Below are positions 46,401 to 54,916 of a stretch of 64,000 bases of DNA, piece after piece. The notes beneath the pieces are model-generated. The model was given only the letters and a program-made list of their open reading frames with translations. It was not told the origin of the DNA and ran no database searches. Made by a program: the position numbers and the translations under genes. This stretch comes from Acidovorax delafieldii. Its GTDB lineage: Bacteria > Pseudomonadota > Gammaproteobacteria > Burkholderiales > Burkholderiaceae_C. The stretch lies in NCBI GenBank assembly GCA_002377855.1, contig DFQQ01000044.1, positions 152,258-216,257 on the forward strand, in the 5' to 3' direction. The stretch's first letter is position 1. Each line of letters opens with the position of its first letter.

Positions 46401-48473
46401 ACGTTCCTGGCGCACAGCAGCAGCGATCGCCTGAAAGAAGGCCTGGGATGCGAGTTGCTCCAGCGTGACCGCCATGCGGCGGCGCCAGTTGGGGTGCGCA
46501 TGGCCCGTATTGCCCGGCACGTTGGCCTGTTCGCGTTGGCCCAGCAAGTCCTCCAATTGCACGCCGACCAGCATGCAGGGGGTGCGCGCCAGAAAGCGAT
46601 GCACGGCCGCTGCCAGCTCTGGGGTCATGTCAGGCGCAGACTGCGCATCCTGCAGCACCCCGTCGGGCAGCAGCTGTTCGGCGTGCAGCGCTGCCAGCAA
46701 ATGGGTTCGGTCCTGAGCGCGTGCCAGCAGGGCGTGCAAATGCGCGTCGCCTTCCAGCCAGCCCAAGGACTGCTGCACCATGATGTCGGCACCACCCCAA
46801 AAGCCCGCCAGCGTGGGCAAGTCGTGCGTGCTGACCACCGCCAACGCCGACTGCGGCCACTGGGCCGGGGGACGGAAGGCGCCGCCTTCCATGCGCTCAA
46901 AGATAAGGGGCCGGTAAGACAGGAGGGCCCGCTCCGCCATCGCTTCGCGCATGGCGGGCGCCACGTTGCCCAGGTCTTCCCCGATGACCATGCACCGGTG
47001 GCGGTGGCTCTCAATGGTGATGATGGCCAACAGGATCTGCAGCGGGTATTGCACGTAAGTGCCCCCGGCGGGGCAGGTCCAGAACAGGCGCATCAGCGCC
47101 ATGACATGGTCCATGCGCAAAGCACCGGCCGAAGACATGGCTGCATTCAGCAGACGCCGAAACGGAAGATACTGCGCAGCCGCCAGTGCAATGGGGTTGA
47201 CGGGCGGCAGGCCCCAGTCCTGGCCCTGCACACTCAGCGGATCGGGAGGCGCACCGATGTTCATGCCCCGGGCGTGGAGCGCCGGCTCAGCCCACGTGTC
47301 CGCGCCCCCGTCGGCTGCGCCCACTGCCAGATCACAGTAGAGGCCAATGCCCATGAGCCTGCGGGCCGACTGGGCCACCTGCGCCAACTGTTCGTGCGCA
47401 ATCCACTGCAGCCAGAAATGGTAGGCCACGGCGTCGGCATGGTCACGCACGAACGACTGGACCGCTTCACCCTTGGGGTCGCGCATCTCGGCTGGCCACA
47501 CAGGCCAGCCCCACACCGCAGGATCCTGGGCTTGCAGCGCAGCCTGGATAGCCTCGAAACGCGCATGCATTCCCAGGGTCTCGGCTTTTTCTGCGCAAAA
47601 GGCATCGAATGCCATGCCACGCTGCGCGTCGCCGGCCCAGGCGGTGCGCATGAAGGTTTGCCACAACCGCTGAAGGACTGCGTCCTTGAGGGTGGCCACC
47701 GCAGCGTAGTCCACCGTGGCGCTGTGCTGCGCCGCCTGCAGTTGTGCGAGAAATACGGGGTCCGCGCAAAGCTTGCGGGTTTCGGTGCAGTGCAGGTATT
47801 CGGGCACCGCCGTCACGTCGATGTGATAAACGTTCAAGGCCAGGCGGCTGCCGGGGCTGTAGGGGCTGGCCGCTTCAGGGTTGCCAGGGCGCAGTGCGTG
47901 CAATGGGCTCGTGCCCACAAAAGCCGCGCCCTGTGCAGCCGCCAGTGCAACGCACTGGCCCAGGTCGGTGAAGTCGCCAATACCCCAACTGCGTTCGGAA
48001 CGCAGGGCGTACATCTGGGCCGTGATGCCCCACCAGCGCTCACCTTGTCGAAGCCCATCCGGGAGCCAGCACTGCGCCGGGGCCACCAGCACCAGGCGTT
48101 CCTCGCCAGCGGTGCGCAAACTGTAATAGCCGGGCGCGAGGTCTGAAGGCAAATCCGCCGAGCCGGCATTTCCGCTCAAGCGCGGAGCATCGGAAGAGTC
48201 CACGTCCCACAATTGCCACGGCACAGGGGACGGAAAGGGAATGGAGCACGCCTGCCCGGCCGTCACCACCTGCACATTGCCGTAACAAGACGCATCGTCG
48301 TGCTCGCCCATGGCCTGCAAGGCACGTCGCAGTACCTCCGGGCTCACTGCCACCGCATCGCCCCAAAAGCCCGCGTAATGCTCTGCAATGCCCGCGCGCC
48401 GCGCGCGCTGGGAAACATCGGGCTGCTGCGCGGCTGCAAGGTGATCTACACCACGGTCTTCACTGGGGTTCAT
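43464..48473 (-). CDS. Fused 4-alpha-glucanotransferase (MalQ) and maltooligosyltrehalose synthase (TreY)
   Basis: 1669 aa in one frame. Residues about 1-695 form a GH77 amylomaltase: nucleophile Asp455 (RMDHVMALMR), Glu499 (GEDLG) and Asp551 (STHDLPT). Residues from about 709 (IPRATYRVQLHRDFNFEQA) form a complete GH13 TreY, including NHMGIEDPGNRWW, GLRIDHPDGL and STHDSKRSEDVR. MalQ rearranges maltodextrins. TreY isomerises the reducing end to a trehalosyl unit that TreZ then cuts. The ATG at 48471-48473 overlaps the treZ stop by 4 bp. The two halves are normally separate genes. Confidence 0.93.
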   Translation of the reverse strand: MNPSEDRGVDHLAAAQQPDVSQRARRAGIAEHYAGFWGDAVAVSPEVLRRALQAMGEHDDASCYGNVQVVTAGQACSIPFPSPVPWQLWDVDSSDAPRLSGNAGSADLPSDLAPGYYSLRTAGEERLVLVAPAQCWLPDGLRQGERWWGITAQMYALRSERSWGIGDFTDLGQCVALAAAQGAAFVGTSPLHALRPGNPEAASPYSPGSRLALNVYHIDVTAVPEYLHCTETRKLCADPVFLAQLQAAQHSATVDYAAVATLKDAVLQRLWQTFMRTAWAGDAQRGMAFDAFCAEKAETLGMHARFEAIQAALQAQDPAVWGWPVWPAEMRDPKGEAVQSFVRDHADAVAYHFWLQWIAHEQLAQVAQSARRLMGIGLYCDLAVGAADGGADTWAEPALHARGMNIGAPPDPLSVQGQDWGLPPVNPIALAAAQYLPFRRLLNAAMSSAGALRMDHVMALMRLFWTCPAGGTYVQYPLQILLAIITIESHRHRCMVIGEDLGNVAPAMREAMAERALLSYRPLIFERMEGGAFRPPAQWPQSALAVVSTHDLPTLAGFWGGADIMVQQSLGWLEGDAHLHALLARAQDRTHLLAALHAEQLLPDGVLQDAQSAPDMTPELAAAVHRFLARTPCMLVGVQLEDLLGQREQANVPGNTGHAHPNWRRRMAVTLEQLASQAFFQAIAAAVRQERGGPANAASATMPLHTADIPRATYRVQLHRDFNFEQARAAVPYLHALGISHLYTSPYLKAAAGSTHGYDVADPTQLNPEIGTPEQHDALCAALSERGMGHVLDTVPNHMGIEDPGNRWWQEVLEHGLSSPHAVTFDIEWSPPNPQTGARVLLPVLGNHLGQVLEAAELQVRFDEPRGRFAVAYWEREFPLDPRSYATLLSAVPLPAVALPDMGMEHEQLAAVQSLVDALAVLPPHDTPDPAARAMRLRDAALHQQRLAGFAAEHAWVRDWIAANLRLVNGAAGEPASFDLLEQVLQGQAYRLADWRVAGDDVNYRRFFDVNTLAAVRMENQEVFDAAHALTFRWLAEGKVTGLRIDHPDGLADPAQYFVRLQQRYLALQQAQGLPQRALYVVVEKIMAEHEPLPANWQVHGGTGYNFSRLVTGVLVDAGAQEAFDAAYAGFTGNATSFEDAMRECKRLIIETSLFSDLAWLVNTLSQINQSDRRVCDFTKNQLRIALVEVATQFPVYRTYVVPGAEAPSVLDIQHIDWAVGAARRVLGTAEGGVLAFVREVLVGQGGPAPQLRAQFVRRWQQFTAPVMAKAVEDTLFYRYVRLVSLNDVGAEPRRFGIPVAGFHQANLQRSRHAPHGMLATSTHDSKRSEDVRARLNVLSERVHEWEDTAHALRTAAQPFEQSVDDNPAPSAHDLWTLFQALVGIWPAEGCDGRARHELRDRIQLYMVKAMREAKLQTNWLFPNEAYEGAVKQYIAKALATERFVQPLQDWVQRIAPYGFRNSLCQVAIKLTAPGVPDIYQGCEQWNFSLVDPDNRRPVDFAGLQSALEPLQALYADGRYPSAQQWADLLGASAAMPASVKQLVTWRLLQLRVGHAELLRDAIYLPLAVEGEAADHALGYARIHGGGAIVVVCARLIAAWHAKHQGDWKDTRVSLAQAHPALASAQRWVEVFTGIEIDAAAQWPLASALGPVGPGGNRLPFSVWVAKGG

Positions 48474-50317
48474 TGCCCGCCTTCTGTACAAGTCCAACGA
48501 GCAGACCACGGCTGCCACACGATTTTTGCGTCCTCGGCCGAACCACACCAGCGGTGCTGGAATGCCGTGATTCCTGCAGGCGCCTCTGGAGCGTCAAAGA
48601 GGGGGTCCGGGCCGAGATTCACCTCCAGCCACCAACAGCGGCCGTGGCCATACTGCCAGCCCACGCGCAGGCCAGTGGAGCCCACGCGCTGTGCCATGTG
48701 ACCTTCTAACAGCAAGTCCTGTGCATGGGGAACCAGCCACTGACGACGGGCTTCCAGCGCACTGCGCAGCAAGTGGCTGCGTCTGCGACCGTCGGGAAGC
48801 TCTGCCTGGATCCAGTCCAGCCGGCTGGCTGCCAACGTGGTCTCGCTACAGGGGTCGGGCAGTTCATTGCCTTGCGGCGTGCTCAGGCTGAACTCCCTCT
48901 GCCGTCCCTTTTTCACGGCCTCGCGCAGCTCCCCTTGCCAGTTGGCGAAGTAGAGGAACGGGGTGGTTGCGCCGAACTCATCGCCCATGAAAACCAGTGG
49001 GGTGGCGGGCGTGAGCAACGCCAGCAGCAGAGCAAGCTCTGCCGCAGGCTCCTCTACCAAGGCCGCAAGGCGCTCACCGCGCGCCCTGTTCCCCACTTGG
49101 TCGTGGTTGCCGATGAACTGGATCATTGAGGGCAGCGGCACCGCCGGGTCTGCCGCCGTGGCAGGGCGCCCCTCGGGGAAAGCAAAGCCCTGGGTAAACA
49201 CCCGCGCAAGATGGCCCAAAGGATCGTCCGCGAACCGTGCATAGTACGTGTGCTCTTCACCTGTGAGCGCGACATGCAATGCATGGTGGAAGTCATCATT
49301 CCATTGGCCGTCGTAGGGCTCCGAAGCGTCGGCCGATACAGGCGCTGTCAAACGCGCCGCCTGGTTCTTTTCGTTCTCCAGCACCAAGTGGATTTCCCGT
49401 CCGGTGGCTGCAGCGAACTCCCTGACGCGGGTGCCCAATTCCTCCAGAATGTCTGGACGGCTGTCATCCGTGATCGCGTGAACTGCGTCGAGCCGCAGCC
49501 CATCCATGCGGAACTCTTCCAGCCAGTAAAGGGCGTTGTGCACAAAAAACGCCCGCACCACCTCGCTGCCCTCGCGATCAAAGTTGATGGCCTGGCCCCA
49601 AGGGCTTTCGTGCCGCGTGGAAAAAAATCCGGGGGCGTACGCATGCAGGTAGTTACCGTCCGGCCCGAAATGGTTGTACACCACATCAAGAAAAACGCTC
49701 AGCCCAAGCGCATGCGCGGCATCGACCAGATATTTGAGTTCGTCCGGCGTTCCATACGCACCGTGCGGTGCGTATGGCAAAACACCGTCATATCCCCAGC
49801 CCCAGCGCCCGCCAAACGTGGCCAGCGGCATCAGTTCAATCGCCGTGAAGCCCAATGCGGCCAGCCTGGGCAGTTCGGCAGCAGCCGCCATATATGTTCC
49901 GGCCGGGGTGAACGTTCCCACATGCAGCTCGTAAAAAACCAGTTCTGACCATGATCTTCCCCGCCAGCCCGAGCGGTGCCAGCCATAGGAGTTGGGGTCT
50001 GTCACGACACACAGGCCGTGCGGTCCGTCGGGCGCGTACCGGGCCGCGGGGTCAGGAACAAGCAGTTCTTTGCCCACTTGCCACTGGTACCGGCTCGCGG
50101 CCGTTGCCCATGGCAAATGCACCTGCCACCACCCCCCATAGGCCGAGACCTGTGCGGGAACGTATTCGGGAGGGCTCCCATCCACATCGGCATGCACCAG
50201 GGACACGCGTTCCGCACCCGGCGCCCAGAGGCGAAAGTCCACGCCACCTCCTTGCCGCAACTGCGCGCCGAACGGCATGGCATGCCCATGGTCACGGCGG
50301 TCCAGGGTGCTGCTCAT
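48470..50317 (-). CDS. treZ: Malto-oligosyltrehalose trehalohydrolase
   Basis: TreZ releases trehalose from maltooligosyl-trehalose. The product is 615 aa, with an N-terminal beta domain then a GH13 barrel. Catalytic motifs: nucleophile in DGLRLDAVHAI, acid/base in LVLENEKNQA and transition-state Asp in FIGNHDQVGNRARGER. The segment GRWGWGYDGVLPYAPHGAYG is typical of TreZ and branching-enzyme relatives. It overlaps glgX by 4 bp and the malQ::treY gene by 4 bp. Branching enzyme was considered, but the sequence fits TreZ and the TreY partner is adjacent. Confidence 0.93.
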   Translation of the reverse strand: MSSTLDRRDHGHAMPFGAQLRQGGGVDFRLWAPGAERVSLVHADVDGSPPEYVPAQVSAYGGWWQVHLPWATAASRYQWQVGKELLVPDPAARYAPDGPHGLCVVTDPNSYGWHRSGWRGRSWSELVFYELHVGTFTPAGTYMAAAAELPRLAALGFTAIELMPLATFGGRWGWGYDGVLPYAPHGAYGTPDELKYLVDAAHALGLSVFLDVVYNHFGPDGNYLHAYAPGFFSTRHESPWGQAINFDREGSEVVRAFFVHNALYWLEEFRMDGLRLDAVHAITDDSRPDILEELGTRVREFAAATGREIHLVLENEKNQAARLTAPVSADASEPYDGQWNDDFHHALHVALTGEEHTYYARFADDPLGHLARVFTQGFAFPEGRPATAADPAVPLPSMIQFIGNHDQVGNRARGERLAALVEEPAAELALLLALLTPATPLVFMGDEFGATTPFLYFANWQGELREAVKKGRQREFSLSTPQGNELPDPCSETTLAASRLDWIQAELPDGRRRSHLLRSALEARRQWLVPHAQDLLLEGHMAQRVGSTGLRVGWQYGHGRCWWLEVNLGPDPLFDAPEAPAGITAFQHRWCGSAEDAKIVWQPWSARWTCTEGGQ

Positions 50318-52557
50318 GGCTGCACTGCCGTGGCCGCCGAGGGTGGCGCGAGAAACACCGCCATGGACCGGGGCAACAGTGCATGGGTCACCGCGTCAGG
50401 CTCGAACTCTTCTCCCGGCACCTCATCCTGATCGGTTGTGGCGGCGCCAGACGGGGCTTCTAGCGCTGAAGGGTCACTCGGGGCAACCTGCCAGTCGCGG
50501 GTATCCAGACGCAGCGCCCAGACACGCCCCCCGGGCTCCGGGGGCAGCGTAAAAATGGCCTCTTCTGCAGACGAATTGAACAGCAACAGCACCGACGCCT
50601 CCTGCACCCGGGTGCTTTGCATCAACGCGGCCACGCAGCGCACGGCCGGGTCGTCCCACTCTTGCACAGTCATCTCCTGGCCCCACACGCTGAACCATTG
50701 CACGGCCACATCGATCGGGGCGCCCGGCGCGTGGGCAGGCCACGCTGCCAAGCGCACGACCGGCAGGTCTGCACGCAGTGCAATCAGTTCGCGCGTGAAT
50801 TCCTGCAGCGGCGCGTGAGCGGCGGCCCGCTCCCAGTCAAACCACGATATGGCGTTGTCTTGGCAATATCCGTTGTTGTTGCCTTGCTGGGTGCGACCCA
50901 GTTCATCCCCCCCTAGCAGGAGCGGTGTGCCGTGTGACAGGAAAAGCGTGGTGAGGAAATTGCGGACCTGACGCTCGCGAAGCGCAAGAATCTCCGGGTC
51001 CTCGGTGGCGCCTTCAGCCCCGCAATTCCATCCCCGGTTGTGGTCTTCTCCGTCGCGGTTGTCTTCCCCGTTGGCTTCGTTGTGCTTGCAGTCGTAGCTG
51101 ACCAGATCGGCCAGCGTAAAGCCGTCGTGTACCGTCACCAAATTCACGCTGGCGGTCGGGCTGCGGCGGCGGGGCTCCAGCATGTCCGCAGACCCACACA
51201 GACTTGCGGCAAACGCAGGCAGGCTCCCGTCGGCATTGGCCCAGTAGTCGCGCACGGCATCGCGGTAACGACCATTCCATTCCAGCCAGCCGGCAGGAAA
51301 ACCGCCCAGCTGGTATCCATTGGTCCCCAGGTCCCATGGCTCTGCAATGAGTTTCACCCTGGACAGCACCGGATCTTGCGCAATCGCCGTGAGGAAGGGG
51401 GAGCGCCAAGTGAAGTCGCCCGCTGCGTCGCGGGCCAGCGCGGTGGCCAGGTCGAAACGAAAGCCGTCCACGTGCATTTCCTGCACCCAGTAACGCAAGC
51501 TGTCGAGCACCAGACGCAAGGCCGGCGCACTGCTGGTATCCAGCGTGTTGCCCGTGCCGGTCACGTCCATACAAAACCGCCGGTCTTCTGCCAGGCGGTA
51601 GTAGGCCCCATGGTCCAGGCCCTTGAGGCTGAGGGTAGGCCCGAGGTGGTTGCCTTCTCCCGTGTGGTTGTAGACCACGTCCAGAATCACTTCCAGCCCG
51701 GCGCTGTGCAAGGCCTTCACCATGGACTTGAACTCGTCCACACCTCCATCGCGGGCCTGGGCCGCCTCTGTGGCGTAGCGCGGCTCTGGCGCAAGAAAAG
51801 CGATGGTGTTGTAGCCCCAATAGTTTGCGAGCCCCAACTCCACCAGGCGCAGATCGTCCATGAACGCCTGCACGGGCAGCAACTCCACGCTGGTCACCCC
51901 CAGCCGCTGCAAGTGCGCGATGGCAGGACCACTCGCCAAGCCCGCGTACGTGCCACGCAGATGCTCCGGCACCTCGGGCATGGCCTGGGTGAAGCCCTTG
52001 ACGTGGACCTCGTAGAAAACGGTTTCTGCCGGTGCTATGCGCACGGGGCGGTCGTCTCCCCAATCGAAATGCGAGCGGACCACCCGGCTTTTGGGCACAG
52101 TGGGCCCATTGTCTAGATCCGTGGGCTGCAGGTCTTCCTCGGCCTGACCTACTTCATAGGCAAATTGATCGGGTGCACCCAGTGCCGGTCCATCCAGCGC
52201 CCGGGCGTAGGGGTCTATCAACAGCATGGCCGGGTTGCAGCGCATGCCTGCGGCCGGCTCGTAAGGCCCATGCACGCGCAGGCCGTACAGCTGGCCTGGA
52301 CGCAGGCCGTGCACGAATCCGTGCCACACATCGTCGCTCAGATGTGGTAACGGAATCCGGTCTGTCTCCTCGCCGTCGGGGCTAAAAAGGCATACCTCCA
52401 CGCGTTCGGCAACGCTGGAGTACACCGCAAAATTCACCCCGCGGTTCTCATACGTGGCCCCGAGAGGCCACGGGCGTCCGGCCGTCACTCGACGCCGCAA
52501 TGCGCGCACACGTTTGGGAGAACCACTGGAGGATATTGTCAACACGTCTGCCTTCAT
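50314..52557 (-). CDS. glgX: Glycogen debranching enzyme (isoamylase type)
   Basis: GlgX hydrolyses alpha-1,6 branches of limit dextrin. The product is 747 aa, with an N-terminal CBM48 domain (PLGATYENRGVNFAVYSS) then GH13. Catalytic motifs: DGFRFDLATALARD, LIAEPWDLGTNGYQLG and VTVHDGFTLADLVSYD. The ATG at 52557 overlaps the glgC stop (ATGA). An acidic tail region (about residues 700-725) is slightly longer than in E. coli GlgX (657 aa). Confidence 0.94.
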   Translation of the reverse strand: MKADVLTISSSGSPKRVRALRRRVTAGRPWPLGATYENRGVNFAVYSSVAERVEVCLFSPDGEETDRIPLPHLSDDVWHGFVHGLRPGQLYGLRVHGPYEPAAGMRCNPAMLLIDPYARALDGPALGAPDQFAYEVGQAEEDLQPTDLDNGPTVPKSRVVRSHFDWGDDRPVRIAPAETVFYEVHVKGFTQAMPEVPEHLRGTYAGLASGPAIAHLQRLGVTSVELLPVQAFMDDLRLVELGLANYWGYNTIAFLAPEPRYATEAAQARDGGVDEFKSMVKALHSAGLEVILDVVYNHTGEGNHLGPTLSLKGLDHGAYYRLAEDRRFCMDVTGTGNTLDTSSAPALRLVLDSLRYWVQEMHVDGFRFDLATALARDAAGDFTWRSPFLTAIAQDPVLSRVKLIAEPWDLGTNGYQLGGFPAGWLEWNGRYRDAVRDYWANADGSLPAFAASLCGSADMLEPRRRSPTASVNLVTVHDGFTLADLVSYDCKHNEANGEDNRDGEDHNRGWNCGAEGATEDPEILALRERQVRNFLTTLFLSHGTPLLLGGDELGRTQQGNNNGYCQDNAISWFDWERAAAHAPLQEFTRELIALRADLPVVRLAAWPAHAPGAPIDVAVQWFSVWGQEMTVQEWDDPAVRCVAALMQSTRVQEASVLLLFNSSAEEAIFTLPPEPGGRVWALRLDTRDWQVAPSDPSALEAPSGAATTDQDEVPGEEFEPDAVTHALLPRSMAVFLAPPSAATAVQP

Positions 52558-53873
52558 GCCGCTGCCCAAAGCTCACCATCCATCGCCAAAGCAGAAAAGC
52601 CCGCGGGCTCGGCCTGGCGCTGGCGGCCCGCGCCGATGCGGCTTGCGCCCACACCGGTGCGCACAGGAAAGAAATTTCGGGGCACCACGACAATACCGCT
52701 GGGCGTCACGTGAAACCGCTGGCGATCGGCGCTCAGATCGAACCCAATGCGCTCGTGCGGTGGAATATCGTTGTCCTGGTCAATGATGGCCCGGCGCACC
52801 TGGGCCCCTGCGCCCACGCGGGAGCGCTCCATGACGATGCAATGCTCCAGCTGCGCGCCGCGCTCGACGAGAACCGAACGGCGCAGCATGGCGTGGTCCA
52901 GCGACGCCCCATCCACGATGCTGCCCGAGCCCACCACCGAGCGGTGCAACATGCCATTTTCTATCTGGGCGGATTCGGCTTGGTCGGGGCTGGCATAGAT
53001 GGGCCACTGGCGATTGGTCATGCGAAAGCGCGGCGTGGCACCCAGGGTGTCAAAGTGCGCTTCGAAGTAAGCGTCGATCGTGCCCACATCGCGCCAATAG
53101 CCGGGCTCCTCATAGGGTGCGATTCCCGGGATGGCGTTGGTGTGGAAGTCATAGGCCATCAGGCGGTGCGATTTCAACATCGTTGGAAGAATGTCGCGCC
53201 CGAAATCGCTGTGCCCGGTGGCGTGCGCCTGGTACAGCGCATCCAGTAACACATCGGCGTTGAACAAATAGTTGCCCATGGAGGCCAAAGTGTGCGTGGT
53301 GCTGCCGGGCATGGGCTGCGCCGTGGGCGGTTTTTCGACAAACTGGGTAATGCGGTGCTTCGCATCGGTTTCCACAATACCGAACTGGCTGGACTGCGCC
53401 AGCGGCACGGGCAGCGTTGCCACACTCACGTGTGCCTTGCTGTCCACATGAAAATCCACCATCTGCCGCACGTCCATGCGGTAGATGTGATCAGCGCCGA
53501 ACACCGCCACTACGTCGGGCTGGAAGTTTTCGATCAGGTGAATGTTCTGGTAGACCGAGTCGGCCGTACCCTGAAACCACTCAGGGCCATTGCGCATCTG
53601 CGGGGGCACCACGGTCACGAAATGCTGCGGGAGGAACCGAGCCATCGTCCAGGTCTGACGTACGTGCTCGATGAGCGACTGCGACTTGTACTGCACGAGC
53701 AAGTAGATCGAGTAGATCTCGGAGTTCACCATATTGGAAAGCACGAAATCGACGATCCGGTGCTTACCGTTGAAGGGAACTGCGGGTTTGCAACGTTCTG
53801 CAGTGAGGGGGTGAAGACGGGAGCCCTCACCTCCGGCCATCACGATGGCCAGTACCTTGGTTGTGCGCGACAT
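52554..53873 (-). CDS. glgC: Glucose-1-phosphate adenylyltransferase (ADP-glucose pyrophosphorylase)
   Basis: GlgC makes ADP-glucose, the committed step of bacterial glycogen synthesis. The product is 439 aa (E. coli 431). Motifs: AIVMAGGEGSRLHPLTAERC and KPAVPFNGKHRIVDFVLSN at the N-terminus, FGADHIYRMDVRQM, and a C-terminal left-handed beta helix. The ATG at 53871-53873 has a GGAG site 9 nt upstream; longer starts are unconserved. It is the first gene of the operon. Confidence 0.96.
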   Translation of the reverse strand: MSRTTKVLAIVMAGGEGSRLHPLTAERCKPAVPFNGKHRIVDFVLSNMVNSEIYSIYLLVQYKSQSLIEHVRQTWTMARFLPQHFVTVVPPQMRNGPEWFQGTADSVYQNIHLIENFQPDVVAVFGADHIYRMDVRQMVDFHVDSKAHVSVATLPVPLAQSSQFGIVETDAKHRITQFVEKPPTAQPMPGSTTHTLASMGNYLFNADVLLDALYQAHATGHSDFGRDILPTMLKSHRLMAYDFHTNAIPGIAPYEEPGYWRDVGTIDAYFEAHFDTLGATPRFRMTNRQWPIYASPDQAESAQIENGMLHRSVVGSGSIVDGASLDHAMLRRSVLVERGAQLEHCIVMERSRVGAGAQVRRAIIDQDNDIPPHERIGFDLSADRQRFHVTPSGIVVVPRNFFPVRTGVGASRIGAGRQRQAEPAGFSALAMDGELWAAA

Positions 53874-54482
53874 GAGAAATGCTCCAGAGTTCAGAGGTGG
53901 AAGTGACGCCCGAGCCGGGCACATGAATCGGGTGCGCTGAATGGCGCACATGGCGAGCGGGTGGAGGTGCGCGCCGGGGAGCCCACTGCAGCCCGGGAGC
54001 CCGGGGCACACGGCTGAATGCATGGATATGCCAGCACGGCCAGACGAGCGTGAAGAAGCGGGAGGCGCCGCGCAAACGCAGCTCGACGGGCGATGGCCGT
54101 TTCTGCAGTTCTAAGAAATGGGACGCGGCCACCAATGTGCGAACCCGGCGCACGCAACTGCCGAGCCAAGTTGTAACAACGCAGCTGCCGCGGTGAAGCA
54201 CAGGCAGGCGAAGGGCAATGAGTGGGGAAAAGCTGTGGCATGAAGATGGCTTGAATGAAAGCCATCGTCGGCGGGGCCACTACACAAAGTTGCAAGAAAT
54301 TACATGGAAACCCTGTAGTCCGGGGCCTACGGATGGGTTGCCATCACTCGGGCCGCGCCCGCGCTGCGGGGCCAACGGCCCAATGCCTCGTACGCGCAGG
54401 AAGGGCCTCGTCCGACAACAGCAAAATCGGTGCTCATCTAGGCTGCCGAGGTACTTTCAGTGTTCTCAGCAAGGAGCTTCCG
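53874..54482. other. Divergent region between glgC and the C-x11-C protein gene
   Basis: 609 bp without a convincing gene; short open frames on both strands have no recognisable features. On the plus strand TTGCAA (54290-54295) and TGTAGT (54314-54319) are separated by 18 bp and could be a promoter for the downstream gene. I did not find a clear promoter for glgC. Confidence 0.35.
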
Positions 54483-54881
54483 ATGACACGCACAGCATTC
54501 TTCACGTCAGTCTGCACGGCCGCATTGACCATGGCTTGCGCAGCGACGATGGCGCAAACGCCTTCGCAGGCATCGCCCGGTGGCGACGCGAGATCACGTT
54601 ATGAACAAGAGCGCCAGAAATGCATGACCCACAACACGCAGGACTCCTTGGCCACTTGCCTGCGGGAGGCCGGCGCCGCACGCGACGCAGCGTCGAAAGG
54701 CCAGTTGAGCAATCCTGGCCCGGCAGCGGACGCCAATGCCCGCCAGCGTTGCGCGGCATTTCAAAATGCGGACGAGCAGGCCGAGTGTGTGCGTCGCCTG
54801 GATTCCACCAGCAGCGGTTCGGTATCTGGGGGCGGCGTGTTGCGTGAGTCGACCACCACCACGATAGAGCAACCCAGGTAG
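54483..54881 (+). CDS. Exported small protein with two C-x11-C motifs
   Basis: 132 aa. A signal peptide is evident (about 1-25, ending AATMA-QT), and an AAGGAG site precedes the ATG. The mature part has two parallel motifs: RQKC-x11-CLR and RQRC-x11-CVR, joined by an Ala/Pro-rich linker. It ends in a Ser/Gly/Thr-rich tail. Paired cysteines in two helical hairpins suggest periplasmic disulfides. I do not recognise the family, and no function is assigned. Confidence 0.75.
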   Translation: MTRTAFFTSVCTAALTMACAATMAQTPSQASPGGDARSRYEQERQKCMTHNTQDSLATCLREAGAARDAASKGQLSNPGPAADANARQRCAAFQNADEQAECVRRLDSTSSGSVSGGGVLRESTTTTIEQPR

Positions 54882-54916
54882 TCCTGGACTGCGCATGTCC
54901 AGGCCCCGGAGAATTT

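Noticed and set aside
46029..48146. A 705-codon plus-strand frame
   Set aside because: Antisense to the MalQ half of the fusion gene, which has intact catalytic residues.
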